A DNA stretch of 64,000 nt from Rhea pennata (Eukaryota > Chordata > Aves > Rheiformes > Rheidae): assembly GCF_028389875.1 (NCBI RefSeq), contig NC_084674.1, positions 6,171,501 through 6,235,500 of the forward strand, in the 5' to 3' direction. The translations under genes were made by a program, and so were the position numbers. Below the pieces are notes generated by a model. That model saw only the letters and a program-made list of their open reading frames with translations, ran no database searches and had not been told where the DNA came from. This document shows positions 24,383-36,500 of the stretch, in pieces; position 1 is the first letter of the stretch, and each line of letters starts with the position of its first letter.

Positions 24383-26889
24383 TTTCAAGCAAAGAAGAAG
24401 CCAAATATGCTTTTAAGCTGGTGGAAAGATCAGAGTTCTCCAGAATGTGTTAAAAGTATCACTGCTAATGATGAGGCAATACATCTAGACTAGGCAGTGC
24501 CATGGCTTGGTACCTCCTTGCCTTGGTTATTCTAACTGCATCCCACGCTTCCTTGTAGAAGTTAGCTGAAAATAAACAATTTGAACCTTTGTGTCATGTC
24601 CTGGAGAGCATGATAGGTGCTCGGTTTTCTAAACTGTTCAGCCTAGTGCTACATAAAAACAATCACTTGTAGCATATTTACATAGTGTACTGTAACAAGA
24701 CATCTACAAAATTGAAAGTGATTTTCTCAGCTGCAGTGAGCCACTTTTTTTCTGCTGTAAATAATAAACCCATTTTTTGCATCAAGAGTAGTCCCTTCTG
24801 GGAGTACCGATCAAGGCCATTCCTAGGGTTTTGGAGCTTTTAACGTGTTTTACAGTTGGGCGGCTTTGTCTGTTGTGTTGGTCCTCAAACTGGCTCCAGC
24901 AGTTCCAGCAAACCGCTAATAGCAAAACTGCTAATGTTGCCCAAATCTAGTGCAACAGAGGCATTTTGTAAAGCTGTAGTGCAATCAGTTAGTATTAGGG
25001 TTAATGTTAGGGGTAACTTTGGGCTATAGGTATTAAAGGAACCTGTGGGCAACTTCCCATGCATCACTTCTAACCTTGCTTCTGTAGTGGGATAGGAAAG
25101 GGTGCAATGATTTTAAGAAATACCCTTGATTTTCCTGTGCTGGTGTTTTTTACCATTTTAGCTTTTGAAAGGATTATTATATAATAGTTGAATCATTGGC
25201 CTGTGAGGATTAATTGAAGTTTGTAGAACAATTTGTGATCTTTTGCTAAAAATGTAATTGTTTTCTAATTATTGTAAAAATGTAACTGGTGTTGACTCTG
25301 AATGCAGTAAGGCTTCTGCCAGGTTCTCTTGATTCTTTTCTGAAGTTAATTTACATTTTAGGAGCATTCTATTATACTGGGTGTCATGTGGGTGGAAAGA
25401 CTTTCTATTCTGACTGGTGTTGCATTGGTTTGAGAAATTAGAAGTGTTTGAAGGTGCAGCAATCTTAAATGCAGTTCTTCCTGCAGGAGAGATGGTATGT
25501 TGCAGGGCAGCTGCTGTTGCCACAGGGCAGCTTGTACTCTGATTAAATTCCAAGCAGATGTAAGGCTTGCATGTGAAACAGTATCAAAAGAGCAGCAGCT
25601 ATCTGGGCTGCAGTGGGTACAGCGATACCTGGATGGACCTGCAAGCAACTGAAAGCTTTTTAAACAACAGAAAGATTTTTGTTTTCGTTCAAATTGGAGA
25701 GTTGAAAATTGAACTGACATACAGTGATTACGTGTTCAGCGAGCAAAGGTCTGAATGAGGAGGAACAGTTTCTCTTGTATATTGTTAATGATCTCAAACT
25801 GTGAACAATACTTTCATAACTTTTTATTTTGGTCTTGCAGAAAGTGACCTAACTGCTTTAGCGCGTCGGTATGTCAAAGTTATAAGGCAAACTGGGATGG
25901 ACGCCTGCTAATGTTCTTCCTGCTTTTCTCAAGCGCTCTTCTGAGTTGTGCCGTCACTTATGGCAGCTGCCTAGACTTAGCAAAAAGCTTACTGTTCTAG
26001 ATAGTGTTCGAGGGGCATCTGCCTTTATGTAAAGGTGAAAAGTCTAGCTCTAAAACAAACATTTACCCTGGGAAGACTGAGGAAAACATTTTGCGTTAGT
26101 TGTAGTTGGCTTGAGTTAAAACCAGATTTATTTAGCGCTCAAGGTTGACATTACTAACTGATACTTCCTTAATTCATAGAATGTAGGGAGAAAAATACTC
26201 CCTGGAGTGAAGCAAGTGCCTCCTCCAGAGAAGCTGATAGTAACCTCCTGTCCTGTGTCAGCCTGGCTGAAGGCTGATCCCTAGATCCTAGTGTGGGCTT
26301 CCTGCCTGCCCAGCTGGGTTTGGAGAAACCTATACTTGACATTATGAGTTAGAGCCTCAGATGGTGTAAATGAATGAAGTGCTAGTGGGTTAAAGCAGTT
26401 GTTTTGTGTCACCTGGGGGTCTCGGGGGTTGTTATTTATGGAATGCAGAGATCTGAGGCCCATGGGAATGACTCTTGTTCCAGATTACGTGGCTGCTCGT
26501 GTCAGTAACTTGGCCTAGAAGGAAAAGATACCTGTGAGACTGTCCATGGCAAAAAAACCCTGTTCTCTTGTCACCCTGATCTAGTGATATCACTTTGTGT
26601 TGAAGCACGAATTGTAATTATTGGTGTTATTTGAGTCTGTTTCTGCAGTTAGCTGAGTGTTGAGGAGGGCTTGCTACCACCTGGTACCAGAGCCAGAAGC
26701 AGACAAGTCTGCCACCAGCTATGGTTCAGCTGCTCTGAAATTGGTGCTAGTGAGAAGAGCTCTCTGGGTCTTGACATGCAAATGGGGTACAAACATCTTA
26801 CTCTGCCTCACATGTGAAAAGCCAGAGGCACAAACCTAGTTCAGTGTTTCCTTATTCTTCCACCCAGCAGAGGCATTAAGTGGCCTGCG

Positions 26890-26950
26890 TAGATACTGTG
26901 CTGTCCGAGGGGCTGTTCGGCTGCGTGCGGATCCCCGTCCCTTTGCGCCG
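26890..26950 (+). other. small CpG-rich patch ending in a GT donor
   Basis: About seven CpG dinucleotides lie within 60 bases, and the patch ends at GCCG|GTGAGT (intron from 26951), a near-consensus donor. This could be a minor alternative first exon or chance. I see no matching promoter motif and no clear reading frame. Confidence 0.2.
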
Positions 26951-27976
26951 GTGAGTAGGAGTGGCTTTGTCTTGGGCACAGCGTGCTGGCCGCCTGCAGT
27001 GAGGCGCTGCGGCATCTGTGTTAGCCTTTTCGAAGGACTGTCCTGACCCTGCTGCGCTAACCCTGCCCCATGGGGCAAAACACTGAACCAAAGATCTCCC
27101 TTGGAGAATTTCCTGCACCCCAGGGGCACCCATGCTGCACAGAGCTGTAGGCCGGTGCTGTCCTTGCTCATGCCAGTGGATACCATCACTTTCACTGTTC
27201 TTGTTTTAATTTATTCTCCGATGTGAGCCCTGGGCTTTAAATGCTTGCAAGCAGGGTGGGCTGAGTTTTGGTCTGAAGCTTGTGATGTGACTGTTATGAG
27301 TGTGATGGTAGGCTTTGTGTTCCTACCAACACTAGGTGGGTTTAAAACAAATGAGGGAAATAAAAGTGGAAGAGCTTTTTACTTAAAGAATCTGGCATCT
27401 ATTCCAGGTCTATAAACAGATTTATCAAATTCATAAGTGTTTTAATTTAAGGCAAGGTCCATAAAATACTGCAAATCAGATTTTCTGTTACAGCCTTGAA
27501 ATCAAAGTGAAGCCAAAAATCAGAGAACCAAATTAATCATCTTTGAGTTAAATCTTGCAAGTAATACTATATAAACACTTTAGATCCAAGGGGGATTATA
27601 GCCAAATATTGAGCTGATGGAGTTTAAGGATGTTCTGAATTGCAAAGCAGGCATTTAGAGAATATTTCTGGAGCAGAGCGACGGGCTGGGAATGGACGGA
27701 GGTGCAGGATGAGGTGGTGCTTAGGGCAAGTAGCTAAGGAAATCGACTTGGCCAAGGCTGGAGGTGGGGAGGGAGAGACTGAATGAAAGCAGAAAGCAAC
27801 AGGGAAGAGAACAACACTGCAGACTGGGAATGGCTGAGGTCTGTGTTGGTGGAGCCTTGCCCACTGCTGTGTCCTGTCTTCTGCCCTACCCCTTTTTTCT
27901 GCCCTGTAGTCTCCTGAAGAGCCCTGCCAGGTGTAGTTGCTGGGGTGCAAGTGAAGTCTGTGGCATGGGAGCAAGG

Positions 27977-27980
<4 letters not shown>

Positions 27981-28009
<29 letters not shown>
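27981..28009 (+). repeat. TG dinucleotide microsatellite
   Basis: About fourteen uninterrupted TG units are followed by a G-rich stretch. It is likely polymorphic and is the longest pure dinucleotide run seen in the window. Confidence 0.95.
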
Positions 28010-28012
<3 letters not shown>

Positions 28013-31000
28013 GGGGGTGTCCTAGTGGGGTCCTGTGCCAGCTTTGTTTCCTCACCCAGGAGATTCTTCTGTATGTTTAGTTTGCTCAGTGTGTTTTGTG
28101 ATGTTTTCTTTCAGGTAGGGTGGCTGGGCAGCTAGAGCATCAGCTGTCCTAGCTTCAGTGCTGCCTTGCTACGCGGTCTCGGGCAAATCTGTTAACCTTC
28201 GTATGGCTCTGTGTACTCGTCTGTGAAACATCTGCATAGCGGAGTACTTCAATCAACTGGTCATCCCTGCATACTTGGGATGCCATTTTACTTTGGAATG
28301 CCCTATGAAATGTGGTGGATATGAAATTCCATTTACTCTGTGCTCATGATATGCTATAGATCAGTGCATTAGTTGTGGTAGGAAGAGAAAGAAGAGAGTA
28401 TATGGAGTTCTCTCTAATGAAGAAAGCTAACCTGTCAGTTTTTAATGCCATAACAGAAAGGGTGTCTCCAGAAAAAACAAGTGCCAAGCTCTTCCTCGCA
28501 GAAAATGTTCTCTAGTTTTTTGTCCTTTTTCTATCTCTGATAGAATACATATTAATTGGTTTTATTTCCTAAAGCACTGTGGATGAATCTGAAGTCTCTA
28601 TTATCCTCCCTGTTCAGGCACATACTCAGGCTTTTACAGTTACTAGAGAAATGTTCCAAAGTATACGTTGGTCTATTTTTCTACTATTTTGAAGTTTATC
28701 CTCTGTGTCTGAAATGCTCTGACTTCTGTTATCATTTTTACCTGCAGTGACTTGTGGTGAAAGCTCCCTGCACAGTTTCCTCAGATGATTTATTTACCAG
28801 TGATACAGCACTGCCTCCAGCATAGTAATTGCTGTGACGTGATCATCAAAACATCAAAGGAAGGGAGTCCTCGGCTTCCCATCTCCCTTATACTGTTGCA
28901 CTCCTCCCACCTCTCTCTTTATGCTCGCTCTTTGTTGCTGTAATCTCTCTTGGGGAGGAAAAATCCCACAACCAGGTAGTGACTGGGTGAGTGCAGGAAC
29001 AGCTTTCTGTAAATAATTGCATGGTTTTCTTTAACCAGGGTGTCAGTATGTGTTTTGGAATTTTGGTGTCTCTCTCTCCAACTCAATACTTTAACTGGCT
29101 GTGTCCTAGTAAAGGCAGATTATATTACAGATGGGCACAAGAGAAAAGGATGGGGGGTGCTGTTCTCAATGCTCTTGCTGGAGAGGAGTGGGTAAGTGGC
29201 AGGTGGGGGGCATGTGGGAAGAGTGAACAGGGGACATATGGGGAGGAGGACAGTGGGGAAAGCCCTTGGTTTCCTCTAAATCTGGCAAGAAGCAGAGCTC
29301 GATTTGTGTTACCAGGAATCAACCCTCAGGCTGCATTCAGGTTCTGGCAGGAGAAAAAAGGCCTCTGCGAAGACTGCAGCTGCTCCTCGCCACATCAGTG
29401 AAGCACGCGGAACCTCCCTGGTAGGTGTGCTGAGGTCATGGATCTCTGGTTGTCTTTGCCACCTTTGCTGAGCAGAGCCTTGTTTCACACAGAGGCAATG
29501 CTCACTTTGATAGCAACTGTCTCAGGTTTTAGAGCTAGACTTTTTGCAGAAAATTCCAGAGCAGTTGTGAGTCTTGTCAGAGCAGGCTGCTTGGGCTTTT
29601 AGAAGCTGTATGGTGGCTGAGATATAGGCTGCATATGCTCTTTGGACCTTTGACTGATCTGGAGATGTAGAATTTTTACAGGTGTAAAAATCCAGAGCAA
29701 AGAAAGGGATCTGGAAAGCATGTAGAGCTTGTGGGTGGTGTGGGAAGGAAGTGGGTTAATGTGAGCATGGGCAGAACTCCTGAGTGTAGGAAGGATGCAG
29801 GGCCAGGAGTTTTAATGTCTTCTGTCAGCTTGAGATACAGAAGTTGGTTCATGTCTCTTGGAAATGCAGTAATTATTGTCCTTGTGAGTGCTAGGGAAAA
29901 TCATTGGAAATACTTTGGAAATCATGAGTCTTATGTGAGCTGGTATCAAAAGTAGCATGTCATACTGAGTTACCAAAAGATATGAAGAAGAACTAGTACC
30001 TTGAATCTCATTATTTTATCTTGTTTGAGGGAAATATTCTATGCAATTGTAGAGCTCGTTACTGGATTTGAAGCCTTCTGCCATTGGGATTGAAGGTCTG
30101 TGTGCACAAAAAACTTCAGTATCTGCAGTATAGATGCTTTAGTACAGTAAATACTGCAAATTAGAATCTGTGAGCACTGATTATCTGTGGATAAACACAA
30201 CTGTAATTCTGAAATATTTTCCACACTCCCAGCCCTTCCTTCTTTACCTTCCTTCATAAAAAGATGAGTAAATCTTGCAAGAGAAGATGACAGCTGGATA
30301 AAGTGGAATAAAAACAAGATTTAGCAGGAAAGTAAAGGCATTCCCCCTGGACAGTAGATCTTACTGTCTCTTTGTGAGTAAACAAATTTCTGTTTTAAAC
30401 CTAGATCAGAAGAAACTGTGGTATTTCACAAACTAGGCCCTTCACTAGCTAAGATGGGATTGGAAAGCTTACCTCTTCCAAGCTCTCCTATTTATCTGAA
30501 CAGGCATTCATCTCTTTGGTATCAGAGATCTGTACTGCTAGCTGGTTCCTGATAAACACTGTGGTCTATGGCAGATGCTTCAGCTTTTAAGGTCAGTGTG
30601 AAATCTGGGATGCTTCTGTCTTGAGATCAAAATCCCTAAAGAGTTTGAATTTTGAGAATGGTTCCTCAGCAGAGAACTAAACGTTACTAAGAGGGTAAGG
30701 ACAGCTTGAAAGGAGAAAGTCTGGTAAAGAAGCCTGTTGAGCTGCTAAATCATTGCTTAAGGCATACTGATTTAGGCTGAGATCATTAACTAGCTTGTCC
30801 TACATCTATGTTTGTGTCTCATTTAAGCAGCATTTTGTTATTTGGAAGAGCTGCTAAGAATGGGAAAAATAGATGTAAAAGCATACTAGAAAACATGCTG
30901 CTGCTCCTCAAAAGATTGAAGAAAAGGCAACTAGAACAGGAAGTTCCTCCTGAAAGCAGAGTGGAATGATTTATCTTCCTGAGAAGATGCACTCTGGGGT

Positions 31001-33547
31001 TCAGAAAGATCAGCTGATACAAGGCGATGTATTACTGCATTGGTGTGAGTGAGCTCTCTTTCCAGATACTCGGAACCTCAGCTGTTGCAGCCCTGTTGTG
31101 TGCTAATAGTTTGAAAGTTGAAATAGTTTTTAGTTGAATTGTTAGATGTTCCTAGAGCCTGAATCTGAAATCTTTTTCCAACAGCATTTGGAGCATTTAG
31201 TAACAAAAAAGCAGTAAGAGCAGATTACTGCAGGATATTTTTTTTAAAACTTTCCATTTCAGTACCATTCCAGCAGACTGCTTGGAGGAGGGACAGTATG
31301 TCTATGGGTGGGGCCCTGGTTTGAGATTTGAACTTTTTCCAGCTCTAAAATGGACTTCTTAAATGTAAGATTAGATGGGGGTACTTCCCTGGTTCAGCTT
31401 CCCTGACTGTGAGAAGGGAATGGGCTCTATTTAAAAAAAAGACTTTCTAGTACTGAAGAATACGATCTAGCTTTGTAACAAGGAGCACTTTCTATTTTGG
31501 CTTGAAATATAGATTTGAAAATATACTCAGACTTTTACATGCTGAAAATGAGCACATCTGTGTTTGCAGAAAGGGTTTATAGCTGCCTTTGAGGTTTGTT
31601 GTAGATCAAATACTGCTGAATCTGCTTTGGGAGGAACAGCAGGTGGATCATCTACAAACAGCTTTGACTTGGTTCCAAAGTCCTGGGATACCAAGAGCAG
31701 CTGCATCTGATACAGGTTATGTCATTCTGTGTTACATCATGCTATTTAAACTGGTAGCTCATAATGTATCCAGTAAGTGGACTAAGGAAATACTGTTTCC
31801 TTTTGAATACTTCATTAAAAGGAGTAGTTGTTGGATATAGTTCCTTTTTTTTTGTGACAACTTAGTTGCAAGATGTATCAGCTCTAATCCTATCTGTATT
31901 TTGAGAAGCTCCATCACACTGATACTGAACCTGAACAAGTGTGATTGAGCCCCTTACATGTCAAGTCCAACACTCCAGGAATGCTATACTGGAACTAAAG
32001 AGCTTCTGTTCTTGTTCTGATTTGGATGCTTCAAAATAAACAGCAAGAGTCCTTGGTGCGTAGTGGGTGTGCAGGTGAGGAAAGGAGCTCTTGTAGGTGA
32101 AGCTCCCATCTCCAAGAGGATGCACAACAGATGTGGCGTGATGGAAACAGCTCCTAGGAATGGTCCCTAGATGGGAAATGCCTGGGACTTTCCCAGGTGC
32201 TGACTTTGCTGTGAGGTTATGGCATGCTGGGGACTATGGTGTGGAGCATGTGCTTTGTGTCTCAGTTAATTGGGGTAAGTCCTAGGAGAGAAGTCATCCT
32301 ACAACTTCTTCCTTTGTATCTGGGTGATTATGTTGGTAGAGGTTGTTGCCCCTACCCTCTTCTGAGCTGTGGAAAATGAGGTGGGACTGGGCAAGTCTGT
32401 CCACAGAGCTACGAGGGGCGTTGGAGACTGCTCTTCCCAGCAGGGAAAGCACAGGGGTGTGGAAAGTGAGGGAGTGTTTGGTTGTGATTGCTTTGTTTAT
32501 GCCAGAAGCTTGGCTATCAGTCTGGGTGAAGCCAGATGGAAGTAATTTTAAGGGATGGGAGCCAGCTGTGGGGTTGCAGCTTGATACAGAACAACTATGG
32601 ACCAGGCAGTCCTCAGAGGAAGTTTTTTGTCCTAACCCCTGTCATTTAGGGGTTGGCCTGTGCCCTAAGAATGTATTCTTACCCGCCCTTATTGCCCGTT
32701 TGCAGGGTTTTTAGATGCTGCTGAAGCTCCAGCCCTCCCTAGTAATGATGGGGCAGTGATAATCTGCACAATGTTTCCAGCTCTTACAGACTGGTTCTTC
32801 TTTGTTTTTTCTTGTATCTTGAATATCAGATTCTTGATATTTTAATAGATGCTCTTCCTTCTAATAGGTTCATAGCTTTCATGGTTGTTGAGGAAATCTT
32901 GAAGATATGAACCATAAAAGGTAAATGGAAAGAAGCCCAAACGGTATTAATGCTGTAATGTTTCTCTCACTTTTTTTCTATATTCTTAATGCAGACAAAG
33001 CTTTATCTTTATCCCATAATTGTGTGATTCCCTGTGGGCAACTTAATCAAAGGGAATTTTTGGAAGTGTTCATTTTATCTATTAGAGGCTCTTTATGATC
33101 TTGAAGGGTAGATATTAGTACAACTGGGGGGAGAGTTGTGAGGGCAGATTCCTGTAGACTGAGTGAACTGTACTACCCAAGACAACTAGCTTTCACCTTC
33201 TTTAACAGGATTGGTTGTATTTGCATTTACAAGCAGTATGGTTGAGTAATGTGGTGCTGTGTGTGGTTTGTTTCCTCTTCCCATCTTTTCTTTCAGTTTA
33301 AGCTGCTTTGAGTGTATTTTCTGTGAGAGCTTGTATTTTTTGCTGTCTACAAAAAATGCTTATGTTTTTCTTACATGCTTGAGAAAATGAGCTGAACTCC
33401 TGTTTGATATTTTAGTTCTTTTTTTGAACTGGTACTTTGCACTCTTTCATGCATTTCACTTTTAGGTTGCCATCCTCTAGAATGCGCTGCATATAGTGGC
33501 TCACATGGAAAATAACCAGCAATATGAGTTGGGAAGTGTGTGTGTAT

Positions 33548-33564
33548 GGGGGGGGGGGGGGGGG
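33548..33564 (+). repeat. 17-base G run
   Basis: Seventeen consecutive G bases follow a short GT run. A homopolymer of this length can form a G-quadruplex, is hard to sequence accurately, and its true length may differ. Confidence 0.9.
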
Positions 33565-33569
33565 AGATG

Positions 33570-36500
33570 GATGCTTTTCTAGACTGTATTCCTTGGTAGC
33601 TGTATGGGACAAAACTCTTGCAAAGAGCTGTTCAGAAATGTGATTCAAGGTTCAGAGATCACTTCAGTGTTAATTATAGAAATCACTTAAATTCAGTATC
33701 TGCTAGTTGCTATGTATACACATAACCCAACCCTGGTACTTGGCCCTTCTCAACTGAAAAGGGAAAAACAAGCTTGTCAGCTTTCAGCTAAAGTGAACAG
33801 ATCAAGGCTTTTGAGAAGAGAAGGAACTGCTTTGAGTCAAATCTGCAAAGGAGCAATAAAAAAGCTGGGGGCTTGTATGCCCCGGTAACTGACTTCAGGT
33901 GCCTTGCGCCTTGGCTCTGTAAACTGGCCCTTCTGAGTAAGTGTTGACCTGCATCAGGGAGGTGCCGTGCTGCCCTTTCCGTGTGCTGCCTGGGCCTGCG
34001 GCTGGCCCCACGTGTCTCAAGGGTAGCATGGCTTTTGGATGCGGTCTGTCTCAACTGAAGTTTTAGAAAGCCTACTTGCATGTGTTTGTGGTAATCGCTT
34101 TGCACAGTAACAGAGCAGAGCAATGCTTGGTTTGAAGGGGGGTGACTTAGCAGAAAAATGTAAGAATTGGGTAAGGGGAGGTTCAATGGCAAGTAGGAAT
34201 CTGAAATCACTTGAGTCCAGTTTTCTTTTAATGAAGTAGTTGCCATTGACCCAGTGAGCTGTGAGGGGGGAGCTGTGAGCACAGCTTCAGCCTTCTGTGT
34301 GCTTCTGCAGGGAGTCTGCCAAACTCAAATCTTTCTCAGCCTTCCTCAAGATAACTTCCCAATTTTTGTGGAAAGTAACAGCTCATAAATACAAGCCTGC
34401 ATTTACTGGCAAGAGGTTTCCAGGGCAGACGTTCTGGCTGTCTGCATTAAGTGTTTCTGTTCTGGGGGAAGATAAGTGTTTGAAAAAACAAGATCCCAGA
34501 GCCCTGAGTCCATTTTCTTGCCTCTTGCAGTGTGGAAGGCTGGGGTGGTGCTCTCTTTTTGTTCTACTGGATCCTTGCAGGTGTCACCCCTCTGAAATCA
34601 GGGCCTGTGGTGAGCTGGGTGCTCTGACCTGTCTGATGGGCGATGCTTGGAGACTGGTGCATTGCTTGTGTGCTTGTTCATACCCTGTGCGCAGTTTACC
34701 TTTGTGCAAATGTCCACCTGCAGAGAGTGGCCTGCGTGGTGCAAGAGGAGCAAAGCTCTCAGCACGAGAGACTGGGAGTTTTACAAAGCAATAAACTGGA
34801 TAGTCGAGATGGCCAGAACTAATGCCTTCAGGCCCCTTGTTTCCCTCCTGCATGATGAGACGCGCAAGTTGTCGAACAGGCAGATCAGCAGCTGCTGTTG
34901 TCTTCCTCCCTGGGAAGTGAGATCTGTCTCGAACATGAGACTGGAGCTGTGGGATTCCCCCAAGGAGCAGACACGTGTTTAAAAATGTGCTTCTCTGTTG
35001 GATGAATGAAGGAAGCTTCTCCTCATGATGTGCTCCCTTTTCAGAAATGGCACTGTTACCTGTCCTTTGGTCAACAGCTTCAGACCTCTGACTGCTGTGG
35101 TTCCCCATCTGCTGTGAAATGAAAAGTAGGCTCTTCCTGGGCTCCCAGCTGCACAGCTTGTCCCTATGGGCTCTGTTTTGTGAAGCTGGGAGTGAAAATG
35201 GAGTGCCAAGAAACTAGCCAAGACCTCTTGTCTTCCTGTTCAGTTCTCAGATTGGTTTGGCTGGACTCGCATCATTCATGCTTTCATGGTTTTAGTAGTG
35301 TTCCCTGGGAAAAGACTTAGACCTTTTAGCCCCCAAGATGGTTGTAAAGGCTAGCTGCAGCTCCAGGACGTGTGCATGACGGCTAATGTCCTCATGTCTG
35401 TCTGGCGTGGTGCAGGCGGCTGGGCTCGGCGAGCTGTGCTCAGCTCCTGGTTTGCTGGATTCTGCTGTGATGAGAGCAGCTCTGGGTATGAGTAGGATGA
35501 GCACTGAGCAGCTGCGGCTTGGCATCTTCCAGAGATACTGACTGAGCCCTACGCTTGACTGGATCTGTGCGTCCGTGTAAGCTCTCATTAGTATGTCGTG
35601 TGCTTCCCTTTTCCCCAGCTGATGCAGGATGCTCATTTTGAGCAATTGTAACTTCAGTACACATTTTTTTCCTCTTTCATTTTTCTTAAATGAAAAATCT
35701 CTTTACCTCTGGATGTGTCATGTAACAGCAAAGTGAGAGCTTTCCTGTGAACATCACTATTACTGTACGTTTGTTTTGTGTCTGTTTCTGTTAGAAAACT
35801 TTGGAGAATACAGTACTATGTGACAAATATGGTACAGTTATGGCTCTGCAGGAGAGTGGTTTTCTCTCCTGAGTTAACATGGCAAAGACTTCAAATTGTG
35901 CCATCTATCAAAACAGCCTCTTTAGAAATTGTGCTCGGGAACTTAAACCAAGATCCTTGTTGCTTTGTAGGGCTCTGCAAATTAGTACGACTGCAAGATT
36001 GGGCGCTTGTTACAATCTCAACCCTTTTATTAAAATATTATGGAAGCAAAAGGGAGCATTAGTTCCCCAGCTTGTCTTTTTCTTAGGCTTGTCCATACTT
36101 TCTCTACTGTCCTGATAAGGAGGATATTCTTCCTCTGGGATGGAGTGAATAAATGAGGATTTGGGCATTGTGTTAATTAATTTCTAACACTAATCCCTTG
36201 TATGCTCTGTTCACTTTTTGTTTTGGTTTTTAGAGACTAGAATACAGTCCTGTTCCAAGGAGAAGATCAGCAGTTTTTTGTGTGTTCTGGAAATGAGAAG
36301 CTCGTGGTGTTCTGGGTGTTCTAGCTGGGGAGGTTTTGCAGAGCCTGCCTGAGCTGTTTGGTTTTGGGGAACAGGGAGCTTTCCTCAAAGTCCATGCAGA
36401 AGCTGTGAAATCTTAGGGAAGATTTGAATTACCTGAAATACAGCCTTGATGCTGCCCTTGTTTCCCCCTCCCCTTGTATTGCAGTCTTTACTGGTGTGAT

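Larger units (their letters stand above)
20400..33535. other. non-coding stretch, probable intron
   Basis: I find no coding exon with domain support. Open frames here reach about 143 codons (27624-28055 minus, in part made by the TG run) and look like chance. Notable content: a C run at 22783-22793, a T run at 23199-23209, a 20-base palindrome at 24363-24382, a degenerate TTAGGG-like patch near 24993-25018, a CpG patch with a good GT donor at 26951, and a long TG microsatellite near 28 kb. Confidence 0.6.

Noticed and set aside
24993..25018. TTAGGG-like interstitial telomere repeat
   Set aside because: Only two or three degenerate units; too short to support a telomeric origin.
33788..35108. 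Frames of 164-174 codons on both strands
   Set aside because: Mutually overlapping on opposite strands without recognisable motifs or splice logic; likely chance.
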